Positions 1 to 7,846 of a stretch of 60,404 nt of DNA are shown piece after piece; position 1 is the first letter of the stretch; each line of letters begins with the position of its first letter. The stretch spans positions 1 through 60,404 of the forward strand of contig CALUVL010000015.1 of NCBI GenBank assembly GCA_944324225.1, in the 5' to 3' direction. A program made the translations under genes and the position numbers. The notes under the pieces were generated by a model, which was not told where the DNA came from, did no database searches, and saw nothing but the letters and a program-made list of their open reading frames with translations. This stretch comes from Candidatus Gastranaerophilales bacterium (GTDB taxonomy: Bacteria; Cyanobacteriota; Vampirovibrionia; Gastranaerophilales; Gastranaerophilaceae).

Positions 1-271
1 CACTAAAAGTATCATGGCTAAAACTCAAATGCCATGCAAGATAGATGCCAAACTAAATTTAAGATAACAGAATATCAATGAAATTTGGTGCAAAAATTGA
101 GACAAAAGTGCAAGAAAAGGCCACCAAATCTCAATATTATAAATTAGCCTCAAACTCCCAACAACTTTGCTCCTTTGGCTATAAATACCTATCCAAAATG
201 TCCTGTTAAACTATACCGAGTAAATTTTCTTAAATCCGCGAAAGCCTGCACGGTGCGGCGAATTTGGCATT
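1..271. other. left-edge intergenic stretch, no confident gene
   Basis: No convincing gene is visible before the tmRNA. A plus-strand frame is open from the edge and stops near position 67, so it could be the tail of a gene outside the window, but only about 20 codons are seen. A 43-codon ATG frame at 78-209 has no Shine-Dalgarno sequence and no recognisable motif. I call neither. Confidence 0.4.
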
Positions 272-296
272 AAAAAAGAGACTATCACAAGCCTCT
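272..296 (-). terminator. intrinsic terminator of tmRNA gene
   Basis: Read on the minus strand, AGAGGC and GTCTCT form a six-pair stem with one G-U pair and an eight-base loop, followed directly by six T. It lies just downstream of the tmRNA CCA end, so it should end the ssrA transcript. Confidence 0.65.
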
Positions 297-305
297 GAAT
301 TTTAA

Positions 306-705
306 TGGTGGAGACGGCGGGAGTCGAACCCGCGTCCAAAATGGATTGTAACCGACGTCTACGAGTGTAGATTTTCATTTTTGGGCCGATTCGGGGGAAA
401 ATCAAAACCTTATAAATCAGCCTGTAGTTTTATTTTAGGGAAACCCTAAACCCCTGACGGAAGTCTTGATGCAGTTACCGCCAATCACTGCACTGCGTCT
501 TGCATGATGGCCTCATAACACCGGCAAGCTGGGCGTTACAAGGAGCTATAATTGCAAACTAGGCAGCTTTTGCATAAGCTCTGCTGAAGTCTGCTTCAAC
601 TACGTTGTTAGCATTTAATTTGTTTTGCTCGTTGATAACCGTGAACAGCGCACGAACCCGCAGCCTGTTCCAACCGAAACATCCTGTCAAATCCAAAACG
701 TCCCC
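306..705 (-). ncRNA. ssrA: transfer-messenger RNA (tmRNA)
   Basis: tmRNA rescues stalled ribosomes and tags the unfinished protein for proteolysis. On the minus strand the 5' end GGGGACG pairs with CGTCTCC near the 3' end to form the acceptor stem. The 3' part has the T-arm GGTTCGACTCC and an encoded CCA. The tag frame runs from a GCT resume codon at 612 to a TAG at 559 and reads ANNVVEADFSRAYAKAA, with the usual Ala start and Ala-Ala end. The single-piece order (5' end, tag, 3' end) shows that it is not the permuted two-piece form found in some cyanobacteria. About 400 nt is normal. Small ORFs predicted across this locus are shadows. Confidence 0.96.
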
Positions 706-845
706 ATGTATTCAATTATTAATGTACAAGACCGAATGTTGTGCGATAAAAATTTGTACTCTGTTCTATAATTATAACCGCATTTTTTATTTTTTCAAGT
801 AGAGATTAGCAAATTCAGCAGATATTTTATAAGAATTAAAATTGT

Positions 846-2024
846 TTAATTCAAAAATACTTTTTTTACTTCCAAAATTTCATCATTAAGCGTTATTGCG
901 GGATTTTTAAGTTTCTTTTGCAATACAAAATCAAAAATTTCTTTGTATTTAGGCGAGGGTTCGATTCCCATCTTCTCCAGATTTTTGCCTGTAATTTGGA
1001 TTTTAATCTGTCTTAAATTATCCAAATAATGCAGGGCTGTTTTTTCGTCTTTCAAAACCGCATAAAGTATCACGCTTTCAATTTCTTTGCCTTCAAAAGC
1101 CCTGTAAATTTCAAAATCATTTTTGAATTCTGCCGCTTCCAGTTCTTTGAAATCATCAAGAATTTTCTGCTCTTTTCGCGTAAGCTCAAGACGTGAAAGA
1201 TCACGCAGAACACCTGCGTAAATCAGCCAGATGTTTTCGGATTTTGGTGTGTATTTTTTGATTAATTGTTCCGGAGAATTTGCAGGTAATTCAACATCAT
1301 TTTCAGTTATGAGTTTATAAATTTTTTCTTTTATAAAGCGCTTGAAGACTTTGTCGCTGTTTAAGCTCAAAGTTTCAATAAGTTCTTTTTTTATGCGTTT
1401 GTAGCACATATCGTAGTTTATATTTTTCAAATATTCATCACGCAATTTTCGGGTTTCAGCTTCCAATTCAAATCCGAAACGATGAGAAAATTTGAGAGCA
1501 CGGATAATTCTTGTAGGATCATCAATGAAGCTTTTATTGTGAAGAATTCTTAGTTTTTTGTTTTTCAAATCCTCCTGCCCGCCAGTGAAGTCAAAGATTT
1601 TACCTGTAGAAAGAGATTTGTAGAGGGAATTAACTGTAAAATCCCGCCGCCTAACGTCTTCCTGTAAAGAGCAGCCGATTTTTTCGACCTGTGGAAGGTG
1701 TCCCTTGCGGTCATAGCGTTCTGTTCTGGTTGAAGCTATATCGACTTCCCGCTCTGAAAGTTTAACCCGAACTGTGCCAAAATCAGGGTTTGTGCGGACA
1801 ACTTCAATGTCAGTTTTTTCTGGCTGAATGTTAATGTCATAGAGTTTTTGAAACAGGTTCAAAATGACATTCTTCCGAGATTGCCGGAGTGTTTCAATAT
1901 CCTCAATAACGCTGCCTTCGTAAACGATATCAATATCAAGCGACTTAATCCCGAGAAGTTCATCACGAACAACTCCGCCGACAAGGTATAATTTTGAAGT
2001 ATCGTTTAAACTAATGATGTCCAT
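846..2024 (-). CDS. cca: CCA tRNA nucleotidyltransferase / poly(A) polymerase family protein
   Basis: This class II nucleotidyltransferase probably adds or repairs the CCA end of tRNAs. The head domain has the LYLVGGVVRDELLG motif, then DIDIV as the metal-binding carboxylates, DFTVNSL, and the RIIRALKFSHRFGF neck motif that reads the incoming nucleotide. The frame continues upstream to an ATG at 2081, but the 19 extra residues fall outside the family pattern and neither start has a clear Shine-Dalgarno. I prefer 2024, giving about 392 residues. It is divergent from the helicase at 2136. The sequence does not separate CCA-adding from A-adding or poly(A) activity, and cyanobacterial relatives can split these roles. 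Confidence 0.85.
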   Translation of the reverse strand: MDIISLNDTSKLYLVGGVVRDELLGIKSLDIDIVYEGSVIEDIETLRQSRKNVILNLFQKLYDINIQPEKTDIEVVRTNPDFGTVRVKLSEREVDIASTRTERYDRKGHLPQVEKIGCSLQEDVRRRDFTVNSLYKSLSTGKIFDFTGGQEDLKNKKLRILHNKSFIDDPTRIIRALKFSHRFGFELEAETRKLRDEYLKNINYDMCYKRIKKELIETLSLNSDKVFKRFIKEKIYKLITENDVELPANSPEQLIKKYTPKSENIWLIYAGVLRDLSRLELTRKEQKILDDFKELEAAEFKNDFEIYRAFEGKEIESVILYAVLKDEKTALHYLDNLRQIKIQITGKNLEKMGIEPSPKYKEIFDFVLQKKLKNPAITLNDEILEVKKVFLN

Positions 2025-2135
2025 AATACTGATTTTAGCGTAAAATGGTAAAAAATGGAATAACTTAACCCCTTGCGGCATGTTGAAAAATAAACCGGCA
2101 AAATTTAATAAAAAGGGGATTAAAGAGGAGTCATA

Positions 2136-5100
2136 ATGTTACAGGAAGCAACAAAAGCATTAAATTCGGCATTTAACAACAGTTTTATAAAAAAATTAAG
2201 CCAGTATCTTCACGACTGTGTAAGAGAAGAAGTAAAGAGTTCTACTTTCAGAAATCTTAAAGGTGATAAGGACAACAAATGGATTTTTCTTCCCGGGGAA
2301 GAAGAACTTTTTACGCAAAATAAAGAATATATTTCACTTGACGGTAAGGACAGCAAACTAACAGAACTTATGCTTCAGAGTGAACTCGGTTCTAAAGATA
2401 AATACTTAATTTACGGCTATTTGTTTCTTGTCGGCAAAAGCAGCAAATCAAAACGACAGAATGAATTTTTGACTCCTTTATTGTATATGCCATGTAAATT
2501 AGAGCGAAACGGCGTAAACATCAACTGTCTTCCGCTTGATGAAGTTTTATCTTTGAATACCGGTGCGCTTGCGGCTTTGATGAAAAAATCCGACGACGAA
2601 GATGAAACAGATATTATGCTTGAAGGGCTTCTTGACGTTGTGCCGGAACTCCCGATAACAGAAGAAAAACTAAATATATTTTTAACCACATTAAAATCCC
2701 TTGTTCCTGAGGTTGAAATCTCATACAACAAATCGGACTATGAAACAGAGGACAACATTACAAAAACCGGGGAAAACGATTTTTACAAAGAAAAAATCGA
2801 CGGTGAAAATATAGAAGATGTAATTGAACACGAAGAACAACAGCAAAAACAACGTGTTAAACTTGAAAAAATTTCTGTTACATATCAAAGCGCCATTATT
2901 TTGACAAAACGCCCCTCAATGACGGCGGGAGTTTTACACGAATTGACCCGAATTGCCGAACAGCCGAGCGGCATTTACAGAGAAACAGCATTAAGCATAA
3001 TTAACGAAGAATTTGCGCAGAGCAAGGAAAAATCAGTTCCGATTAAAGATATTAATGCGGTAAAAGAATTTTATCCGATAACCCCGCTTTCTCTGTCAGA
3101 CACCCAGCAACAGGTTATCAAAAACATCGACAACACAAAATTCGTTGCTGTTCAGGGGCCTCCGGGAACAGGTAAATCGCAAACTATCGTAAATCTGGTT
3201 GCCCATCTTGTCGCAAACGGCAAAACGGTTCTTGTGGCATCCAGAATGGATAAGGCTGTCGACGTTGTGGCTGAAAGGCTTAATGCTCTCGGAGCAAGCC
3301 ACATGGCGCTTCGCGCAGGACGTCTGAATTATCAGCGTTCTTTAAGTAACGAACTTAATGCATTGATTGCAGAACACTCTTCACTCGATAATGATTTTGA
3401 AGATGCATTATTTGCAGGCATTGATGATATGAAAAATCATCTTGATATCCTGCGTAAAACTGAAGAAAAATGTGAACAGATTATTAAGCTCGAAAAACTA
3501 TGGAGGGAAAAATCAATAGAAGCCGAGGAAGAAAGTGCCATTCATCCAGAATCTGTATTTATTAGACGCAACTTGAAGAAAAATGAGGTCGAGGCAATCC
3601 GCAGCACCATCAAAACTCTTCGTGAAAATATTCAAAAATCCGGTATTTTCAGCAAATTCACAAATTTCACAACGCTTTCACAGCTGAAAAAAATTCTTGA
3701 AATGAAAGACTTTGATGCAACCCCTCAAAATCTTTCCAAACTTGCCGAAGAACTTCAGCTTGCCGCAAAGATTTGTGATATGAATAACGTGGAAGAACAA
3801 ATTCAGACACTCGGCAACCTTCACATTTTGTCAGAGCAAATCAGACAGATGAAAAAGAAACAGCCAAAACTTGCCGTGAATATTCTCAAAAACAAACGTC
3901 GTGAAGCCCTAAGAGCACTTTTGCGTGATGAAAACAAGTGCAGAAGACTAAAAATCCATGCAAAATCACTTATCTCAAACCGTAAACGCCAGCAGACAAA
4001 TATTCTTGAAGAAGAAGATTTTAAACCTCTTCTTGAGGCATTTCCCTGCTGGTGTGTAACGACTTACGCCGTGTCTGATTCCCTTCCGCTAAAGCCCGGC
4101 ATGTTTGATGTTGCAATTATTGATGAAGCTTCACAATGCGATATTGCAAGCTGTTTCCCGATACTTTTCCGCGCTAAAAGAGCTGTAATTGTCGGTGACG
4201 ATAAACAGCTTCCGCATCTTTCATTTCTTGAAAAGGCAAAGGAACAATCTTTCTTAAGCCAGTACGGAATTCCAGACAAATACCAGCTCATCTGGCGTTT
4301 CAGGACAAATTCAATGTTTGACCTTGCGGATTATTATTCAATCAATTCAGTTATGCTTGACGAACATTTCAGAAGTCTTCCGCCTGTTATAAACTTCTCA
4401 AATCATGAGTTCTATAATGACAGAATTCGTGTTATGAGAAAAGATAAGTCGGATGATCTTGTACTTGAACTTGAAGAAGTTAAAGACGGAAAAGTTGATG
4501 CTGACGCAACCCGAAATCTTCCTGAAATAGAAGCGGTTGTCAAACGTGTTCATGAAATTGTTATTGAGGATGAACGCAAAAATTCTGATAATCCGGTTTC
4601 AATCGGAATTATTTCGCCATTTCGTGCGCAGGTTGAACAGTTGAAAGTCTCTCTCTCTAAAGTCCTTTCAGACCATATGATTAAGAAACATCAGATTGAA
4701 ATTGGTACGGCACACACATTCCAGGGTGACGAAAGAGATATTATGCTGATAAGCTGGGCAATTGCAAACAACAGTTTTCCACAAAGCCTTATCTTCCTTC
4801 AAAAACCAAACCTCTTTAACGTTGCCGTTACCCGTGCCAGAAATAAAGTTATCAATTTTATCTCAAAAGACCCGACAGAACTTCCGGAAGGGCATTTCAG
4901 AAATTACATAAACTTTCTGAAACATTATCAGAATATGCGTCAGGCAATGCTTTCCGGCGACATCGCAGAAAATACATACAAAAACGAACTTGAACAAATT
5001 ATTGCTTCCCAAATCAGAGAACGCGGGCATAAAGTTCAGGCAGGTGCAGAAATTGCCGGATTGTCTGCGGATTTACTTGTTGATGACAAGATAGTTATTG

Positions 5101-5270
5101 AAGTTGACGGAATGGAAGATAAAATCTCCTCAACAATGCCCTCAATGAAAAAACAGGCAATACTGGAACGCTGCGGTTTTAAGGTAAACAGAATAACCTT
5201 CCGTGAATGGCAATACTCGCCGAATGCCTGCCTTGACAGAGTTCTGAGAGAGCTTAATCCCGAAAAATAA
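2136..5270 (+). CDS. SF1 helicase fused to a Vsr/DUF559-like endonuclease domain
   Basis: This 1044-residue protein is probably a nucleic-acid helicase with a built-in nuclease. Residues 1-310 are an unassigned N-terminal region with an acidic stretch near 150-240. The SF1 core begins with a Q-like motif (LSDTQQQ), Walker A GPPGTGKS at 341-348, Walker B with DEAS near 660, then GDDKQLP, and motif VI VAVTRAR near 895. The last 100 residues fit a PD-(D/E)XK nuclease: an ELEQ helix, SADLLVDD, then IEVDG. That order resembles DUF559/Vsr-like domains in antiphage helicases. The start is fixed by GAGGAG seven bases upstream of the ATG. It stands alone between divergent cca and a small accessory patch. 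A role in defence is inference; DNA repair is the alternative. Confidence 0.8.
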   Translation: MLQEATKALNSAFNNSFIKKLSQYLHDCVREEVKSSTFRNLKGDKDNKWIFLPGEEELFTQNKEYISLDGKDSKLTELMLQSELGSKDKYLIYGYLFLVGKSSKSKRQNEFLTPLLYMPCKLERNGVNINCLPLDEVLSLNTGALAALMKKSDDEDETDIMLEGLLDVVPELPITEEKLNIFLTTLKSLVPEVEISYNKSDYETEDNITKTGENDFYKEKIDGENIEDVIEHEEQQQKQRVKLEKISVTYQSAIILTKRPSMTAGVLHELTRIAEQPSGIYRETALSIINEEFAQSKEKSVPIKDINAVKEFYPITPLSLSDTQQQVIKNIDNTKFVAVQGPPGTGKSQTIVNLVAHLVANGKTVLVASRMDKAVDVVAERLNALGASHMALRAGRLNYQRSLSNELNALIAEHSSLDNDFEDALFAGIDDMKNHLDILRKTEEKCEQIIKLEKLWREKSIEAEEESAIHPESVFIRRNLKKNEVEAIRSTIKTLRENIQKSGIFSKFTNFTTLSQLKKILEMKDFDATPQNLSKLAEELQLAAKICDMNNVEEQIQTLGNLHILSEQIRQMKKKQPKLAVNILKNKRREALRALLRDENKCRRLKIHAKSLISNRKRQQTNILEEEDFKPLLEAFPCWCVTTYAVSDSLPLKPGMFDVAIIDEASQCDIASCFPILFRAKRAVIVGDDKQLPHLSFLEKAKEQSFLSQYGIPDKYQLIWRFRTNSMFDLADYYSINSVMLDEHFRSLPPVINFSNHEFYNDRIRVMRKDKSDDLVLELEEVKDGKVDADATRNLPEIEAVVKRVHEIVIEDERKNSDNPVSIGIISPFRAQVEQLKVSLSKVLSDHMIKKHQIEIGTAHTFQGDERDIMLISWAIANNSFPQSLIFLQKPNLFNVAVTRARNKVINFISKDPTELPEGHFRNYINFLKHYQNMRQAMLSGDIAENTYKNELEQIIASQIRERGHKVQAGAEIAGLSADLLVDDKIVIEVDGMEDKISSTMPSMKKQAILERCGFKVNRITFREWQYSPNACLDRVLRELNPEK

Positions 5271-5358
5271 TCTGATAATTTAATATAGGGTAAGACCGAA
5301 TCCCTCCAACTACACATCAAACACTATACTGTAACATGGGTGGAAAGGAGGTGAGAAG

Positions 5359-5433
5359 ATGAAAACGGACATAATAAAAAGAGTCCTAAATGCAGTAGGG
5401 CTCTTTTTACAAATAATTTCGTTATTCATTTAG
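5359..5433 (+). CDS. 24-residue hydrophobic peptide, possible type I toxin-like
   Basis: The ORF starts MKTDIIKRVLNAVG and ends LFLQIISLFI before a TAG. A charged N-terminal third (KTD, KR) is followed by an uninterrupted hydrophobic stretch to the C-terminus, as in small membrane-active peptides. It has the strongest ribosome site I noticed in the window, AAAGGAGGTGAG seven bases before the ATG. A terminator-like hairpin lies inside its coding sequence. No family is recognised with confidence, and there is no plus-strand gene just downstream that it could lead into. If it is translated, membrane insertion is the likely fate. Confidence 0.5.
   Translation: MKTDIIKRVLNAVGLFLQIISLFI
5376..5408. 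terminator. bidirectional hairpin inside the 24-residue ORF
   Basis: AAAAAGAGTCCTA pairs with TAGGGCTCTTTTT, 13 pairs including one G-T, around the loop AATGCAG. A run of five T follows on either strand, so it could stop transcription in both directions, including an antisense RNA coming from the minus strand. Confidence 0.6.
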
Positions 5434-5443
5434 GGTCTGTAAC

Positions 5444-5463
5444 GGGTGCTTGGTAGAGCACCC
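5444..5463 (+). terminator. perfect hairpin at 3' end of the small element
   Basis: GGGTGCT and AGCACCC form seven perfect pairs around TGGTAG. The hairpin abuts the 3' half of the 10-bp closing inverted repeat. The following bases are T-rich (ATATTTATT) but not a clean T run, so it may protect or stack the RNA end rather than terminate it. Confidence 0.45.
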
Positions 5464-5520
5464 ACCCTATATTTATTATAACTTACTTTTTATAAATTTC
5501 AAGTGGTTAGGATAATCGAA

Positions 5521-5733
5521 TTATCTTTTTTCAAACTTTATGTCATATCCGAGAATATCGGCCATTATGTAGGCTTCTTTGAGTGAAAATGATTCTCGTT
5601 TAAGTTTGCCGGTTAAGCCGTAAAGAGTGTAGTTTTTGCCTGTGCGTTTAGTCATCTCTTCACACAACTGCGTTAAGGTCATACAATTAAGTGATAATAA
5701 TGACTTTACTATAGCCCTGATGTTTGTTTCCAT
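5521..5733 (-). CDS. small HTH-like protein, downstream paralogue
   Basis: A 70-residue protein that is clearly paralogous to the next gene upstream. Both share a pattern of an IKSLL or VKSLL start, TxxKM or TxLCE, YT, SL or GL, K(I/L)xRES(L/F)(T/S)LKEAY, I(L/M)ADILGYDI and a final F-x-KR. The helix spacing fits a small XRE/lambda-repressor-like DNA-binding fold. It lies two bases after the upstream paralogue, so the two are co-transcribed. No effector domain is present. Its probable role is repression of a nearby promoter, perhaps its own. The specific family is not identified. Confidence 0.65.
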   Translation of the reverse strand: METNIRAIVKSLLSLNCMTLTQLCEEMTKRTGKNYTLYGLTGKLKRESFSLKEAYIMADILGYDIKFEKR

Positions 5734-5735
5734 TT

Positions 5736-5948
5736 TTACTTCCTCTTAACAAACTCAATATCATAACCAAGTATGTCTGCTAAAATGTATGCTTCCTTAA
5801 GCGTCAAACTTTCACGATTTATTTTATTTGCCAGACTGCCACGTGTGTATGTTTTCTCGGATTTTTCGTTCATAAGCTGTGCCATTTTGGCTATTGTAAA
5901 GGCATTCAGTTGCAATAACGATTTAATATAATTTTTAATATTTACCAT
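5736..5948 (-). CDS. small HTH-like protein, upstream paralogue
   Basis: A 70-residue paralogue of the adjacent downstream gene, with the strongest match over NRESLTLKEAYILADILGYD. Its start faces away from the 73-residue ORF at 6058. The intergenic region between them holds a promoter and a dyad for the opposite gene, and either HTH protein is a plausible ligand for that dyad. Tandem duplication with divergence could give two regulators of different specificity, or a hetero-dimer. DNA binding is inferred from size and helical pattern only. Confidence 0.65.
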   Translation of the reverse strand: MVNIKNYIKSLLQLNAFTIAKMAQLMNEKSEKTYTRGSLANKINRESLTLKEAYILADILGYDIEFVKRK

Positions 5949-5967
5949 TTCAATATTATATTAAATA

Positions 5968-5996
5968 TTGACAGAACAAGAAATATATTATAATAT
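5968..5996 (+). promoter_or_regulatory. sigma70-type promoter for the 73-residue ORF
   Basis: A perfect TTGACA at 5968-5973 is followed 17 bases later by TAATAT at 5991-5996. The overlapping TATAAT at 5989-5994 would give a 15-base spacer. The promoter reads toward the ORF starting at 6058 and runs into the dyad at 5995. Confidence 0.65.
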
Positions 5997-6036
5997 TATC
6001 ACATATTTGTGCTAATTGATACAAATGTGTGATAAT
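5995..6036. promoter_or_regulatory. 16-bp inverted repeat, candidate operator
   Basis: ATTATCACATATTTGT at 5995-6010 and the reverse complement of ATTATCACACATTTGT at 6021-6036 form a dyad with one mismatch and a 10-bp spacer. The half-site centres are 26 bp apart. The dyad overlaps the -10 region and the expected start point, where a bound repressor would block RNA polymerase. The nearby HTH-like paralogues are the obvious candidate binders. Confidence 0.6.
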
Positions 6037-6057
6037 TATTACATATAAGGACACATT

Positions 6058-6279
6058 ATGCTCGATAAAAGAATTTTTGACTGCTATATTGATTCAAATG
6101 AAATAGTTGAACTTTTGAAAATTTTAAACAGTTATCTTAATGAATATATTGATGAAGTTCCTGAAATGTTTACGACTTCCATACTCACGAAAACAATACA
6201 AACAAGGTGCGAAATTCTCTCGGATAATATTGATGAAATTTGTGCTGAACAGACCGATAACTGCTTTAAAAACCAATAA
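6058..6279 (+). CDS. hypothetical 73-residue protein
   Basis: I do not recognise this protein. It is acidic and probably helical (SNEIVELLKILNSYLNEYI), with two cysteines in the C-terminal third and no signal peptide or membrane segment. The start is supported by AAGGA seven bases upstream of the ATG. It sits alone behind a strong promoter and dyad and ahead of a bidirectional terminator shared with fabF, so it is a complete single-gene unit. Its position opposite two HTH-like genes suggests a regulated partner. A toxin or antitoxin role is possible but nothing in the sequence proves it. Confidence 0.6.
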   Translation: MLDKRIFDCYIDSNEIVELLKILNSYLNEYIDEVPEMFTTSILTKTIQTRCEILSDNIDEICAEQTDNCFKNQ

Positions 6280-6284
6280 AAAAA

Positions 6285-6320
6285 AAACCGCCTGAATTCC
6301 TTCAAGCGGTTTCTTTTATT
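6285..6320. terminator. bidirectional terminator between 73-residue ORF and fabF
   Basis: AAACCGC pairs with GCGGTTT, then after a C/A mismatch TGAA pairs with TTCA around TTCC. A T-rich run follows on the plus strand and a long A run precedes it, which reads as T on the minus strand. It can end both convergent transcripts. Confidence 0.8.
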
Positions 6321-6336
6321 ATGATTTTATTTTGTC

Positions 6337-7590
6337 TTACTTAACTTCTTTGATAACAATTGAAGCGTTTTGTCCGCCAAATCCGAATGAATTTGAAAGT
6401 GCAGCGTGAACATCTGCTTTTCTTGCTTTGTGCGGAACGTAATCAAGATTTCCGACTTTTTCATCCTGATTGTCAAGATTGATTGTCGGAGGAACAATGT
6501 GTTCGTTGATTGCCTTAACGCATGCGATACATTCAACAGCCCCCGTTGCGCCCAGAAGGTGTCCGTGCATTGATTTTGTTGATGAAACCATTAAATTCGG
6601 GTTTTTAACTTTGTCGCCGAACAACCCTTCAATCGCTTTGCTTTCTGCAATATCGCCCAGTCCCGTGCTTGTGCCGTGAGCGTTGATATATTGAATATCT
6701 TCGGGTTTAAGTCCTGCGTCTTCCAGTGCAAATTGCATTGAATGAGTTGCGCCCTGACCTTCCGGATCCGGTGCTACAACGTCATAAGCGTCAGCCGTTT
6801 GTCCGTAGCCTACAACTTCAGCGTAAATTTTAGCGCCGCGTTTTTTAGCATGTTCATATTCTTCCAGAACAAGAACCCCTGCGCCTTCGCTCATTACAAA
6901 ACCGTCACGGTCAACATCCCAAGGACGTGAAGCTTTTTGCGGTTCATCATTGCGTTTTGAAAGGGTTCTGGCTGAAGAGAATGCACCGAGACCGACATCA
7001 CAAATTGTTGATTCGCATCCGCCAGCAAGAATTATATCAGCATCCCCGTATTGAATTGAACGGAATGCGTCGCCAATTGAGTGTGTTCCTGTTGCGCAAG
7101 CTGAAACTACAACTTTATTGATGCCTTTAAAGCCGTATTTCATTGAAATTCTGCCTGATGCCATGTTCACAATCATCATAGGAATTGTAAACGGAGAACA
7201 TTTGTTCGGGCCTTTTTCAAGAATTCTTACGTGGTTATCTTCAAATGTTCTGAATCCGCCTGCTGCAGAACTAACGATAACACCGATTTTGTACGGATCA
7301 ACATCATTTACTTCTTCCAATTTTGCATCTTTAACTGCTTCTTCAGCCGCAATTAATGCAAACTGGATAAAACGATCCATTTTTTTAGCTTCTTTCGGAT
7401 CAATATAATCTTCGGCATTGAAATTCTTTACTTCGCCCGAAATTTTAACAACGTGTTTTGAAATATCGATTAATTCTGACGTTGAAATTCCGCTTTTACC
7501 TTCCACAAGGCTGTTCCAAAATTTGTCTACCCCTATACCGAAAGGTGTTACTGCTCCCAGCCCTGTTATTACAACTCTTCTTTTAGACAT
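6337..7590 (-). CDS. fabF: beta-ketoacyl-ACP synthase II
   Basis: FabF condenses malonyl-ACP with a growing acyl-ACP in type II fatty acid elongation in the cytoplasm. The thiolase-fold catalytic residues are visible: Cys165 in SACATGTH, His305 in NAHGTSTG and His342 in the MHGHLLGATGAVE segment, with a lysine at 339. At 417 residues it has the usual length. It follows acpP on the minus strand, the classic acpP-fabF order, but a 256-bp gap with two hairpins separates them, so its level may be set separately. It ends at a terminator shared with the convergent small ORF. Confidence 0.97.
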   Translation of the reverse strand: MSKRRVVITGLGAVTPFGIGVDKFWNSLVEGKSGISTSELIDISKHVVKISGEVKNFNAEDYIDPKEAKKMDRFIQFALIAAEEAVKDAKLEEVNDVDPYKIGVIVSSAAGGFRTFEDNHVRILEKGPNKCSPFTIPMMIVNMASGRISMKYGFKGINKVVVSACATGTHSIGDAFRSIQYGDADIILAGGCESTICDVGLGAFSSARTLSKRNDEPQKASRPWDVDRDGFVMSEGAGVLVLEEYEHAKKRGAKIYAEVVGYGQTADAYDVVAPDPEGQGATHSMQFALEDAGLKPEDIQYINAHGTSTGLGDIAESKAIEGLFGDKVKNPNLMVSSTKSMHGHLLGATGAVECIACVKAINEHIVPPTINLDNQDEKVGNLDYVPHKARKADVHAALSNSFGFGGQNASIVIKEVK

Positions 7591-7717
7591 CTCTTTACCT
7601 TTTCAATTATTCTCAACCGATTACCGTTGCAAGCTTTTTATCTTACAAACATTAAAGAAGCCTTTATCCATACAGTAATCGAAAACGTATTTTAAAATAA
7701 ACTCTTTTTTAAATATA

Positions 7718-7752
7718 CGAGGGGAAAATGAATATTCAATTTTCGCCCCCGT
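7718..7752 (-). terminator. long hairpin between acpP and fabF
   Basis: On the minus strand a GGGGGCGAAAATTG arm can fold back onto CATTTTCCCCTCG through a central AATATT, giving a long, slightly imperfect stem. An A/T-rich tail follows. It may partly terminate the acpP transcript or stabilise its 3' end, allowing more acpP than fabF message. Confidence 0.45.
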
Positions 7753-7817
7753 AAATCTTTTCATCCTCTGCAATCGCAAAGGGTCAAGTCGTTAAGTGTT
7801 TGGACACTATCCGACAG

Positions 7818-7834
7818 TCCGCAGATTTTGCGGA
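7818..7834 (-). terminator. short stem-loop just after acpP
   Basis: TCCGCA and TGCGGA pair perfectly around five bases, 13 bases beyond the acpP stop codon. No T run follows, so I regard it as an mRNA 3'-end or processing hairpin more than a full terminator. Confidence 0.35.
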
Positions 7835-7846
7835 TACACAGATTAA

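Larger units (their letters stand above)
5282..5473 (+). other. compact structured RNA/peptide element with pairing ends (type I toxin-like)
   Basis: AATATAGGGT at 5282-5291 is the exact reverse complement of ACCCTATATT at 5464-5473, so a transcript could close on itself. Inside lie a CCTCC at 5303-5307 able to pair with the GGAGG ribosome site at 5347-5351, a 24-codon hydrophobic ORF, a 13-pair hairpin with T5 inside that ORF, and a second perfect hairpin next to the closing stem. Known type I toxin mRNAs combine end-to-end pairing with a hidden ribosome site. That assignment is inference; an attenuator-like leader or a small inverted-repeat mobile element are alternatives. Confidence 0.45.

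Noticed and set aside
211-405. 64-codon minus-strand ORF
   Set aside because: It covers the 3' end of tmRNA and its terminator and is not coding.
605-802. 65-codon plus-strand ORF
   Set aside because: It runs antisense through the tmRNA, whose structure and tag frame explain the sequence.
955-980. GGGTTCGATTCCCATC, which looks like a tRNA T-loop
   Set aside because: It lies inside the cca coding frame, and no acceptor stem, D-arm or anticodon arm fits around it.
5282-5473. The element as an insertion sequence or MITE
   Set aside because: The inverted ends are only 10 bp, no target-site duplication is evident in the AT-rich flanks, and no other copy is in the window. A mobile origin is still possible, so it stays only as an alternative.
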